This document shows, in pieces, positions 1 through 6,906 of a DNA stretch of 7,111 bases (position 1 is the stretch's first letter; each line of letters opens with the position of its first letter). Source of the stretch: an uncultured Alphaproteobacteria bacterium (lineage in GTDB: Bacteria > Pseudomonadota > Alphaproteobacteria > Rs-D84); assembly GCA_946611025.1 (NCBI GenBank), contig CAMOCR010000036.1, forward strand, positions 1-7,111, written 5' to 3'. The position numbers were made by a program, and so were the translations under genes. Below the pieces are notes generated by a model that was not told the DNA's origin, did not search any database, and worked only from the letters and a program-made list of their open reading frames with translations.

Positions 1-44
1 GGGGTGGCACCGCGCAAGAATATTGCGCCCCTGCGGAAAAATTA

Positions 45-111
45 AAGTGGGTGCCAAAATCCAGATTTGATTTTTGTGCCCAGTATCCCACTTCGCCAAG
101 GCTTTGTGGGA
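45..111 (+). promoter_or_regulatory. Pair of mutually exclusive hairpins in the aspS leader
   Basis: Bases 45-51 (AAGTGGG) are perfectly complementary to 87-93 (CCCACTT). Bases 86-91 (TCCCAC) are also perfectly complementary to 106-111 (GTGGGA). Both helices need 87-91, so only one can form at a time. A further competitor is 25-30 (GCGCCC) with 49-54 (GGGTGC, one G-U), which would disrupt the T-box return strand. Such overlapping pairings fit a leader that switches conformation. The 45-93 hairpin would also bring the 27-32 strand closer to the ribosome-binding site at 121-126. This is pairing by eye only; no energies were computed. Confidence 0.45.
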
Positions 112-120
112 CAAGTTATA

Positions 121-126
121 AAGGGG
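121..126 (+). promoter_or_regulatory. aspS ribosome-binding site, possibly sequestered by the T-box return strand
   Basis: AAGGGG ends 5 bases before the ATG at 132 and is the only Shine-Dalgarno-like run near it. It decides the start, since the reading frame stays open upstream to a GTG at 51. The AGGGG part can pair with CCCCT at 28-32 of the T-box-like core, so it is a candidate for regulated occlusion. Confidence 0.7.
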
Positions 127-131
127 TCAAA

Positions 132-1886
132 ATGTTATCTTTGAAATCAAAATACAGAACGCACACATGCGGCGAATTGACGGAAAAAAATGTGGGCGAA
201 ACGGTCACACTGTCGGGGTGGGTGCATCGTAAACGCGACCATGGGTCGTTGTTGTTTGTGGACCTGCGCGACAATTATGGTATTACCCAGATTGTGTTCG
301 ATGGTGGTAATGATGCGCTGGAAAAGGTGCATCCGGAATCTGTTATTAAAATAACTGGTACAGTTGTTGCACGTGATGCATCACAAATAAACGACAAAAT
401 TCCAACGGGGCATATCGAAGTCCAGGCGGAATCATGGGAGGTTTTAACAAACGCTGATGTGTTGCCGTTCCCAGTGTTTGGCGATGATGATTCGGTTGCC
501 GAAGATTTGCGTTTGAAATATCGCTATATTGATTTGCGTCGTGAAAGTTTACACAACAATATTTTGACACGTAATCGCGTTATGAAATTCTTGCGCGATA
601 AAATGTGGGACATGGGTTTTTCAGAATTCCAAACACCAATTTTAACCGTGTCCAGTCCCGAAGGTGCGCGCGATTACATTGTTCCAAGTCGTAATCACCA
701 CGGCATGTTCTATGCATTGCCCCAGGCGCCACAGCAATTTAAGCAATTGATTCAAATTTCTGGGTTCGACAGATACTTTCAAATTGCGCCATGTTTCCGC
801 GATGAAGATTTGCGCGCAGACAGATTGCTGGAATTTTATCAGTTAGATTTGGAAATGTCGTTTGTTGATTTGCCGGATATTCAAGCGGTTGGTGATGAAC
901 TGATGCCGGAACTGATTAAAACATTTGTTCCAGATGCCATTATCGACCCAAATATTCCACATATTCCATTTGACGAAGCAATGTTGAAATATGGGTCTGA
1001 TAAGCCAGATTTACGCAACCCGATTATTATTCACGATGTCAGTGAAATATTCCGCGGGTCTGAATTTGGAATCTTTGCAAATGCGGTTGAATCGGGTTCG
1101 GTTGTTCGTGCAATTCCGGCACCAAACAGTGCCGACAAGCCACGTTCATGGTTTGATAAATTGGGCGAATATGCGACCCGTGAATTGGGACTTGGTGGAT
1201 TAGGCTATATCGTTTTTGCAGACGAAGCCAAAGGCCCCGTTGCGAAAAAGTTAGATGCCGCGCGTATTGCAAAACTGCGTGAAATATCGGGTGACAATTC
1301 ATCGTTGTTCTTTGTGTGCGACACAGCCGAAAACGCAGCCAAGGCGGCGGGCAAATTGCGCATCAAACTGGGTGAAGATTTGGGGTTGATAAATCCACAT
1401 GAATTTAAATTCTGCTGGATTGAAGATTTCCCAATGTATGAATTAAACGAAGAAACCGGCACAATCGATTTTGGTCATAATCCGTTTAGTTTGCCAAAGG
1501 GCGAATTAGATGGTGACCCATTGAAAATCAAGGCAAATCAATTTGACATGGTGTTAAATGGTGCCGAAATTTGCAGTGGCGGTTTGCGTAATTATAACCC
1601 AGACACCATGGTCAAGGCGTTCGCAATTGCGGGCTATGGTCCAGAGGTTGTAAAAGAAAAGTTCGGTGGAATGTATGCCGCGTTCCAATATGGCGCACCA
1701 CCGCACGGTGGATGTGCGTTTGGTATTGATCGTTTGGTTTCAATTATTCTGGGTACGACAAACCTGCGCGAAGTGGTGTTGTTCCCGACAAACCAACGTG
1801 GTCAAGATTTGATGTTGGGCGCGCCACGTGAAGTGACCGAACAACAATTACGCGAAGTGCATATCCAAGTGCGCAAGAAAAACTAA
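132..1886 (+). CDS. aspS: Aspartyl-tRNA synthetase (AspRS), bacterial type, likely non-discriminating
   Basis: Cytoplasmic class II synthetase that joins aspartate to tRNA-Asp using ATP. The 584-residue product is close to the usual bacterial length of about 590. An N-terminal OB-fold anticodon-binding domain covers roughly residues 1-110 (GWVHRKRDHG at 29-38). The class II catalytic core follows, with the SSPEGARDY flipping-loop region, motif 2 at 222-235 (FRDEDLRADRLLEF), a bacterial insertion (GAD-type) domain at about 280-400, and motif 3 containing GIDR at 531-534. The family often shows RQPEF or RSPGEF where this protein has RLLEF. His37 in RKRDHG occupies a position linked in the literature to relaxed anticodon recognition. 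Together with the alphaproteobacterial look, it suggests an enzyme that also charges tRNA-Asn, which would require GatCAB elsewhere in the genome; this is inference. The ATG at 132 was chosen for its AAGGGG site and because homologous proteins begin near KYRTHTC. The gene is preceded by a T-box-like leader and followed 10 bases after its stop by a strong terminator. Confidence 0.97.
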   Translation: MLSLKSKYRTHTCGELTEKNVGETVTLSGWVHRKRDHGSLLFVDLRDNYGITQIVFDGGNDALEKVHPESVIKITGTVVARDASQINDKIPTGHIEVQAESWEVLTNADVLPFPVFGDDDSVAEDLRLKYRYIDLRRESLHNNILTRNRVMKFLRDKMWDMGFSEFQTPILTVSSPEGARDYIVPSRNHHGMFYALPQAPQQFKQLIQISGFDRYFQIAPCFRDEDLRADRLLEFYQLDLEMSFVDLPDIQAVGDELMPELIKTFVPDAIIDPNIPHIPFDEAMLKYGSDKPDLRNPIIIHDVSEIFRGSEFGIFANAVESGSVVRAIPAPNSADKPRSWFDKLGEYATRELGLGGLGYIVFADEAKGPVAKKLDAARIAKLREISGDNSSLFFVCDTAENAAKAAGKLRIKLGEDLGLINPHEFKFCWIEDFPMYELNEETGTIDFGHNPFSLPKGELDGDPLKIKANQFDMVLNGAEICSGGLRNYNPDTMVKAFAIAGYGPEVVKEKFGGMYAAFQYGAPPHGGCAFGIDRLVSIILGTTNLREVVLFPTNQRGQDLMLGAPREVTEQQLREVHIQVRKKN

Positions 1887-1896
1887 AACCAAAAAC

Positions 1897-1930
1897 AAAA
1901 AAAACACCGGCGTTTGCCGGTGTTTTTTAT
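1897..1930. terminator. Bidirectional rho-independent terminator between aspS and the AsmA-like gene
   Basis: A perfect 7-bp stem, CACCGGC (1905-1911) and GCCGGTG (1916-1922), encloses a GTTT loop. It is flanked by eight A on the left (1897-1904) and six T on the right (1923-1928). The plus-strand reading gives hairpin plus T6 for aspS. The minus-strand reading gives hairpin plus T8 just after the stop of the convergent gene. It serves both genes. Confidence 0.95.
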
Positions 1931-1932
1931 AC

Positions 1933-4407
1933 TTAAAATCGGTCGTGTGATTTAACAAATTGTCGCATAAACGCCGGGTCAAAATCTTGCATGATTTCCG
2001 ACAATGAATATGCGCGTTCGCCGTTTGGTGCAACGGTTAAATCAATCGGTGCGGGTTCGGGTGATGTTCCACGCAACACGATAAAGAATTGTGCAGACAT
2101 TGTGCCACTATCAATCTTTAATGCACCGGTGGCATCGACATGTGGTAATGACATTGACAATGGTTCGGTCGTTTCAAAATTACCACTGTTATAATGCCCA
2201 ACAATGTGTAATGATTTCAATCGTGTTTGACCGTCATTTAATGCATATATCAGTGCATCTTCGGCGGTAAGAATTGTGATGCTGTCGGCAGATGCATAAA
2301 ACGCATCGGTTCCAATTCCATATACATAGCCACCTGTAAATGTTAAATCGATATCACCGTTCAGGTTATATTCAATATCGTGTGCAATGTGTCCCGATGT
2401 TTTCATTGCAATATTGCCCGTGACATATGAATCGCCAATGTTTAATGGCATCGTGTCGCGCAATAATTTCCCATTTGTTTCAAATTTATTCAACTGTAAT
2501 GCAATATCATAATTTGACCCATCACGAACGATTGTTGCCAATATGTTTCCGCGGTCATCATCGGTAATAGAAAATGTTTGTGTGTTTGGCTTTAATGAAT
2601 AAACAAAATTGTTATATTCAGTTCCGTCATAAATTAATTTATCGGCGGTCAGTGAAATGTCAACGCCCAAATCAAACGGAATCATTATCGGGTGCATGGT
2701 TAAAAACGATAATTCTTCGAATCGCGCCAGATAATTTTGCGACAAAAATGAATCGATATTTAATACATCGGTCTTTAATGTAATTGCGTTGCCAACCGCG
2801 GAGCCGGTGAAAACATGATTTGCAATGTTGATTGTTAAATCAGATGTCACATTATTTTTATATTCGCCCGATACGGTGTATATATTGTCGCGCAGTGATT
2901 GTAAATCAACCCCCGGGAACCATGTCTTGAAATTCTTGCCGTATATATAAAAGAAGTCGTTTTGCACCGCCATTTGCCATGTTGCGTCATGCGGGTGGAA
3001 CACAACCGCGCCAGATTCCCATTCAAAATCACCAGTGGCATCCGCCATAGATGTTGGTAAAAACGGGAATTTTACCCCCAACCAATCCAGTGTTTTATTT
3101 TTTGCAAATTTGAATTCTGGACGAATCTTGTCTTCGTTTATTGTCAACACCCCCGCCGCATCTGCAAATTCAAAATTCACAATGCCATGTGTACCAAACT
3201 TTAACGCGTTTTTTTGCACCGTGTTTATATCTGGCATTTTCACATTTGATTTAACAGTTATATTAAATTCTGTGCCATTGACCCACAATGAACCAGACAT
3301 GTTGCCGTGTGAATATTCGGCGCATTGCCACGCGGTTGGTGTGCCACTGAAACGGCATGTTGTGTTTTTCCCATTTTGTTTTGTTATAACCAAAATATCA
3401 TGTGCGCCATCGGCGTCAATATAGCCACCATTGATTGCAGTGTCGTCTGCAATAATACTGTTAATTTGTAATTTATCATCGGTTCCAATTGCAGATATTT
3501 TTAGGTGATTAAATGTTTGTTTTCCAAACTTTAAATTACCATAAAAATCAATGTTCAAATTTACACCGCGCAAATATTTCATGGGTTGCATCAAAAATGA
3601 AAAATCATAATCAATATCGCCAGATTGCATTTGAATGTCACGGCGACCATCAGGATACAGTTTTATATTCCCAGTCGCATTGTTTGCAGATATGTTTCTA
3701 AAATCAAATGTATGGTCACCATCCCATGTAAAATCCATCGACAAATTCACCGCATCGTGAATCATTGGTTCGGGGAATTCAAACCATTTATTGATATTGT
3801 CTGTTTCAATAGATAATTGTCCAGAAACCGAACCATCATCATATAATTGACCGATAATTTCCAGATTGTTGTTATAGTTATGAATTACGAATTCATCATT
3901 TTGATATGTGACATCATATTTGTGTTGGGCGGTGCGTACGGTGCCGGTAAATTTACCGTTTTGTAATTCGCCACGAATAATGTCGTAATTGTGCGACATA
4001 AATTCAACGGTGGAATTATAAATAATTATTTTGGCGTTAAAATCGATTGCATTTAAATTTCTTATTTTGAAATTTGCACCATAAATAGATATTGGTCCGT
4101 TCAATTCGGCGGCAGTCGGGTGAAAAACACTGTGCCATGGTACGGAAAACATTGCCGAATGAATTGTGCCAAATGGTACGGAAATATCACGCGCGACAAT
4201 TGTTGCATGACCCAACAAACTGAAATTCACATCGCCACCAAATTGGGCATGGATACCAGTCTGGGTTTCGACCGCAGATTCCAATTGTGGTTTCATATAA
4301 TTCAAGGTTATTGCCGGCGGCACAAACACCACCGCAATTATTGCGGCGGCAATAATACCGACCAATGTCCAGCCGATTCTGCGCTTGTATCTGGGCTTGA
4401 TTGCCAT
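1933..4407 (-). CDS. AsmA-like family inner-membrane-anchored envelope protein
   Basis: The 824-residue product starts with a basic stretch (KPRYKRR, residues 4-10) and one hydrophobic segment at about 12-29. It therefore looks like a signal-anchor with a large periplasmic body. Just after the anchor, residues about 40-80 (QTGIHAQFGGDVNFSLLG) match the usual AsmA opening, where a short helix precedes a 'GDV-x-SLL' strand. The rest is long runs of alternating polar/hydrophobic beta strands. From about residue 680 the repeated strands (LNGDIDLTFTGGYVYGIG and onward) resemble the C-terminal AsmA_2 region. AsmA/TamB/YdbH relatives are thought to form beta-groove bridges that move phospholipids between inner and outer membranes; that role is inferred here by family only. 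No catalytic residues are expected or seen. The start at 4407 is supported by the basic-plus-hydrophobic N-terminus. A weak AAGGGAAA lies 11 bases upstream. It is convergent with aspS and divergent from uvrB. I cannot say which named subfamily it belongs to. Confidence 0.82.
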   Translation of the reverse strand: MAIKPRYKRRIGWTLVGIIAAAIIAVVFVPPAITLNYMKPQLESAVETQTGIHAQFGGDVNFSLLGHATIVARDISVPFGTIHSAMFSVPWHSVFHPTAAELNGPISIYGANFKIRNLNAIDFNAKIIIYNSTVEFMSHNYDIIRGELQNGKFTGTVRTAQHKYDVTYQNDEFVIHNYNNNLEIIGQLYDDGSVSGQLSIETDNINKWFEFPEPMIHDAVNLSMDFTWDGDHTFDFRNISANNATGNIKLYPDGRRDIQMQSGDIDYDFSFLMQPMKYLRGVNLNIDFYGNLKFGKQTFNHLKISAIGTDDKLQINSIIADDTAINGGYIDADGAHDILVITKQNGKNTTCRFSGTPTAWQCAEYSHGNMSGSLWVNGTEFNITVKSNVKMPDINTVQKNALKFGTHGIVNFEFADAAGVLTINEDKIRPEFKFAKNKTLDWLGVKFPFLPTSMADATGDFEWESGAVVFHPHDATWQMAVQNDFFYIYGKNFKTWFPGVDLQSLRDNIYTVSGEYKNNVTSDLTINIANHVFTGSAVGNAITLKTDVLNIDSFLSQNYLARFEELSFLTMHPIMIPFDLGVDISLTADKLIYDGTEYNNFVYSLKPNTQTFSITDDDRGNILATIVRDGSNYDIALQLNKFETNGKLLRDTMPLNIGDSYVTGNIAMKTSGHIAHDIEYNLNGDIDLTFTGGYVYGIGTDAFYASADSITILTAEDALIYALNDGQTRLKSLHIVGHYNSGNFETTEPLSMSLPHVDATGALKIDSGTMSAQFFIVLRGTSPEPAPIDLTVAPNGERAYSLSEIMQDFDPAFMRQFVKSHDRF

Positions 4408-4431
4408 ACTCTCTGTTTCCCTTGTTTTTTT

Positions 4432-4447
4432 ATTATAATGAATTATA
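4432..4447 (-). promoter_or_regulatory. Candidate -10 boxes for the AsmA-like gene
   Basis: Read on the minus strand, TATAAT occurs exactly at 4447-4442 and again at 4437-4432. Transcripts would begin about 18-28 bases before the ATG at 4407. I find no convincing TTGACA-like -35 at 16-18 bp from either box. The gap is very A+T-rich, so chance matches are likely. Confidence 0.4.
4434..4439 (+). promoter_or_regulatory. Candidate -10 box for uvrB-tsaE
   Basis: A perfect TATAAT sits 29 bases before the uvrB ATG and overlaps a minus-strand TATAAT by four bases. A start about 7 bases downstream would leave a leader of roughly 20 bases. The best -35 at 16-18 bp spacing is poor (CTCTGT at 4411-4416), so the assignment is tentative. 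No LexA-type operator was found. Confidence 0.45.
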
Positions 4448-4468
4448 TTGTTGTTTGTGAATAAAAAA

Positions 4469-6460
4469 ATGACAAAACAGATATTTAATCTTGAAAGTTC
4501 TTATGCCCCCATGGGTGACCAGCCGACCGCAATTCGTGAATTGGTTGCGGGTGTCCGCAATGGCCGGCGTTCTCAGGTTTTATTGGGGGTAACGGGGTCT
4601 GGGAAAACTTTCACAATGGCAAATGTTATTGCAGAATTGGGGCGACCGGCGTTGATTATGGCACCAAATAAAATTCTGGCGGCGCAACTTTATACCGAAA
4701 TGAAGTCGTTTTTCCCGCACAATCATGTGGAATATTTTGTGTCATACTATGATTATTATCAGCCCGAAGCATACATGCCAACCACCGATACATATATCGA
4801 TAAAGATGCATCGATAAACGACCAATTGGACCGTATGCGGCATAGTGCCACCCGTGCAATGCTTGAAGAGCAAGATGTTATTGTTGTGTCTTCGGTATCA
4901 TCAATTTATGGTATGGGGTCGCCAGAACAATATTCGGGAATGCGTCTGGTATTAAATGTTGGCGATAAAATTGGCATGGCAGATGTTATGCGCGCGCTGG
5001 TTGATATTCAATATAAACGCAATGATATGGCATTTGAACGCGGGTGTTTTCGTGTGCGTGGTGATACACTGGATTTATTCCCGTCACATTCTATGGACCG
5101 TGGGTGGAAGATATCGTTTTTCGGTGATGAAATAGATGAAATTTGGGAATTTGATACACTGACGGGGGCAAAGGTCAATATGCTGGACAGGGTTGTGGTA
5201 TATCCAAACACCCACTATGCAACCCCAATGCCCAGTGTGATTCAGGCAATTGGTGAAATTAAAAAAGATTTAGACGAACGGTTAAAATATTTTCACGACA
5301 ACATGAAATATATCGAAGAACAACGTCTGCGCGAACGTGTGAATTTCGATATTGAAATGATGGAATCAACGGGGACATGTCGTGGAATTGAAAACTATTC
5401 GCGCTATTTGTCGGGGCGCGCGCCGGGGCAACCACCACCAACATTGTTTGAATATTTGCCAAAGAACGCGGTATTGTTTATCGATGAATCTCATGTGACG
5501 GTGCCGCAAATTGGTGCAATGTCGCGTGGCGACCGTGCGCGCAAAGAAACATTGTCGCAATATGGTTTTCGTCTGCCGGCGTGTGTTGATAACAGACCAC
5601 TGACATTTGATGAATGGGATGCGTTGCGCCCGCAAACAATATTTGTATCTGCAACACCGGCGGAATGGGAATTGACACAATCGGGTGGCATCGTTTCCGA
5701 ACAGGTTATTCGCCCAACGGGACTGCTGGACCCAATATGCGAAGTGCGCCCCACAGAACATCAAGTGGACGATTTGTTGGATACATTAAAGAATATTTCT
5801 GGGCGTGCATTGGTGACAACATTGACCAAGAAAATGGCGGAACAATTGACCGACTATTTAACCGAAAATGGTGTGCGTGCGCGGTATATGCACAGCGATA
5901 TTGAAACAATGGAACGCATCGAATTATTGCGTGATTTGCGTATGGGCAAATATGATGTGTTGGTTGGTATCAACCTGTTGCGCGAAGGGCTGGACGTGCC
6001 AGAATGTGAATTAGTCGCGATTATGGATGCAGATAAAGAAGGGTTCTTGCGTTCAACGCGTTCGCTGATTCAAACAATTGGGCGTGCGGCGCGAAATGCA
6101 AACGGGCGTGTGATTTTGTATGGCGACACAATAACCGATTCAATGCGTGCGGCGTTGGATGAAACGGCGCGCAGACGCGAAAAGCAAATGGCGTATAATA
6201 CTGAACATAACATTACACCACAAACAATATCCAAGGCGATATTTGACGAAGTTGGTGATGTGCAAGAAAAGACCGATAAAGCGCGGCGATTTGTATATGA
6301 TAAATCGGGTGGTGTTATGGATGCGGAAAGTTTGCAACGCGAAATAACAAAACTGACCAAGAAGATGAAGAAAGCTGCCGAAGATTTAGAGTTTGAACGT
6401 GCCGCGGAATTGCGTGATACTATACACAAACTGGAAGACGATTTATTATTATTGGAGTAG
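4469..6460 (+). CDS. uvrB: UvrABC system protein B, excinuclease damage-recognition subunit
   Basis: DNA-damage verification subunit of nucleotide excision repair. It is loaded by UvrA and hands the lesion to UvrC for incision in the cytoplasm. The 663-residue product matches the family length. Visible parts in order are Walker A GVTGSGKT (40-47), the tyrosine-rich beta-hairpin YFVSYYDYYQPEAY (89-102) that clamps DNA, the Walker B-type DESHVT (339-344), the SAT helicase motif (394-396), motif VI QTIGRAAR (535-542), and a C-terminal UVR coiled-coil domain (about 622-663, EFERAAELRD) that contacts UvrC. All key residues are intact. The ATG at 4469 is chosen because family proteins begin a few residues before the FNLESSYAPMGDQP stretch. 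It has no Shine-Dalgarno, and in-frame TTG (4448, 4451) and GTG (4457) codons just upstream remain possible. It shares a 61-bp gap with the divergent AsmA-like gene and precedes tsaE by 5 bases. Confidence 0.97.
   Translation: MTKQIFNLESSYAPMGDQPTAIRELVAGVRNGRRSQVLLGVTGSGKTFTMANVIAELGRPALIMAPNKILAAQLYTEMKSFFPHNHVEYFVSYYDYYQPEAYMPTTDTYIDKDASINDQLDRMRHSATRAMLEEQDVIVVSSVSSIYGMGSPEQYSGMRLVLNVGDKIGMADVMRALVDIQYKRNDMAFERGCFRVRGDTLDLFPSHSMDRGWKISFFGDEIDEIWEFDTLTGAKVNMLDRVVVYPNTHYATPMPSVIQAIGEIKKDLDERLKYFHDNMKYIEEQRLRERVNFDIEMMESTGTCRGIENYSRYLSGRAPGQPPPTLFEYLPKNAVLFIDESHVTVPQIGAMSRGDRARKETLSQYGFRLPACVDNRPLTFDEWDALRPQTIFVSATPAEWELTQSGGIVSEQVIRPTGLLDPICEVRPTEHQVDDLLDTLKNISGRALVTTLTKKMAEQLTDYLTENGVRARYMHSDIETMERIELLRDLRMGKYDVLVGINLLREGLDVPECELVAIMDADKEGFLRSTRSLIQTIGRAARNANGRVILYGDTITDSMRAALDETARRREKQMAYNTEHNITPQTISKAIFDEVGDVQEKTDKARRFVYDKSGGVMDAESLQREITKLTKKMKKAAEDLEFERAAELRDTIHKLEDDLLLLE
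6454..6457 (+). promoter_or_regulatory. tsaE ribosome-binding site within the end of uvrB
   Basis: GGAG ends 8 bases before the ATG at 6466 and overlaps the last codons of uvrB. It fixes the tsaE start and supports translation from a shared uvrB-tsaE message. Confidence 0.7.
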
Positions 6461-6465
6461 GGCAA

Positions 6466-6903
6466 ATGGAAAGTTCAAAGTTCAAAGTTCAAAGTTCAAA
6501 TAATGAATACATATTAAACAATGTAGATGAAACACGTGCGTTCGCACGCGAATTTGCAAAAACCTTGCATGCGCCGGTTGTCGTGGCGTTGCACGGTGAT
6601 TTGGGCATGGGGAAAAGTGAAATCGCACGCACAATAATTCAAACATTGCGCGGTGCGGATACGGTGGTGCCCAGTCCAACATTTACAATTGTGCAATCAT
6701 ATGACGGCATTTCGCATTTTGATTTATACCGCATAAATGACGCCAGCGAATTGGTAGAAATCGGTTTGCCGTATGCGATTGCAAATGACATAACGCTGAT
6801 TGAATGGCCAGACATTGCCGCCGATATGTTGCCGGAAAACACGATACATTTATATATAACAGAACATGGTGCGGGACGAAAGGTGGTTGTTAGTGGTTTG
6901 TAA
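6466..6903 (+). CDS. tsaE: TsaE, ATPase of the tRNA t6A37 threonylcarbamoyl-transfer complex
   Basis: Cytoplasmic P-loop ATPase that works with TsaB and TsaD to place threonylcarbamoyl on A37 of ANN-decoding tRNAs. The 145-residue product is near the family's usual 150. Visible marks are Walker A GDLGMGKS (44-51; the family more often has GAGKT), the switch-like SPTFTIVQSY (70-79), HFDLYR (84-89), and LIEWPD (111-116) with the conserved Glu-Trp. The first 13 residues (MESSKFKVQSSNN) are not family sequence. They are encoded by a 7-bp tandem repeat, and conserved sequence starts at about residue 15. No good in-frame start lies just after the repeat, so the ATG at 6466 with its GGAG site is retained. 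It is probably co-transcribed with uvrB. The usual companions (tsaB, tsaD or cell-wall-recycling kinase genes) are not in view. Confidence 0.95.
   Translation: MESSKFKVQSSNNEYILNNVDETRAFAREFAKTLHAPVVVALHGDLGMGKSEIARTIIQTLRGADTVVPSPTFTIVQSYDGISHFDLYRINDASELVEIGLPYAIANDITLIEWPDIAADMLPENTIHLYITEHGAGRKVVVSGL
6470..6497 (+). repeat. Four tandem copies of a 7-bp unit at the start of tsaE
   Basis: The unit AAAGTTC occurs four times without a mismatch at 6470, 6477, 6484 and 6491, followed by a partial AAA. It begins at the fifth base of the tsaE coding region. Because 7 is not a multiple of 3, the units are read in all three frames, and gain or loss of one unit shifts the frame. Three units (21 bp) restore it. 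Confidence 0.97.
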
Positions 6904-6906
6904 AAC

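Larger units (their letters stand above)
1..127 (+). promoter_or_regulatory. T-box-like riboswitch leader of aspS (3' part; upstream Stem I lies outside the window)
   Basis: Bases 1-14 match the T-box core consensus AGGGTGGNACCGCG at every position except the first. They fold as the family does: 1-4 (GGGG) pair with 29-32 (CCCT, one G-U), 5-11 (TGGCACC) form the tRNA-binding bulge, and 12-17 (GCGCAA) pair perfectly with 23-28 (TTGCGC) around a 5-base loop. In known T-boxes the TGGN of the bulge pairs with the NCCA end of uncharged tRNA. Here N is C, which fits the G73 discriminator of tRNA-Asp and so the downstream gene. I see no G+C-rich hairpin with a T-run before aspS, so transcriptional attenuation is not supported. 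Bases 27-32 (GCCCCT) can instead pair with 122-127 (AGGGGT), which contains the aspS ribosome-binding site. This suggests a translational switch in which uncharged tRNA frees the site. The specifier loop would lie upstream of base 1 and cannot be checked. The core is seen directly; the mechanism is inferred. Confidence 0.8.

Noticed and set aside
51..131. N-terminal extension of aspS from a GTG at 51 (27 extra residues)
   Set aside because: The extra residues do not look like AspRS sequence. The stretch lies in the structured leader, and a good AAGGGG site sits just before the ATG at 132.
37..131. Intrinsic transcription terminator in the aspS leader
   Set aside because: The only T-run (71-75) is preceded by a weak A/T stem with a 2-base loop. 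No G+C-rich hairpin ends in a T-run before aspS.
3035..3424. 129-codon open frame on the plus strand inside the AsmA-like gene
   Set aside because: It is fully antisense to a well-supported gene and has no recognisable protein features or ribosome-binding site. It is best explained as a shadow frame.
4415..4427. Possible LexA (SOS) box, two GTTT half-sites upstream of uvrB
   Set aside because: The alphaproteobacterial operator is GTTC-N7-GTTC. Here the half-sites are GTTT and the spacing is 5, so neither sequence nor spacing fits.
4448..4468. Upstream TTG (4448, 4451) or GTG (4457) starts for uvrB
   Set aside because: They would add 4-7 residues not seen in the family and have no ribosome-binding site. 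The ATG at 4469 places the conserved N-terminus correctly, though the alternatives cannot be fully excluded.
5366..5764. 132-codon open frame on the minus strand inside uvrB
   Set aside because: It lies opposite strongly conserved UvrB sequence. Its composition, rich in Arg, Cys and His, is typical of a reverse-frame shadow.
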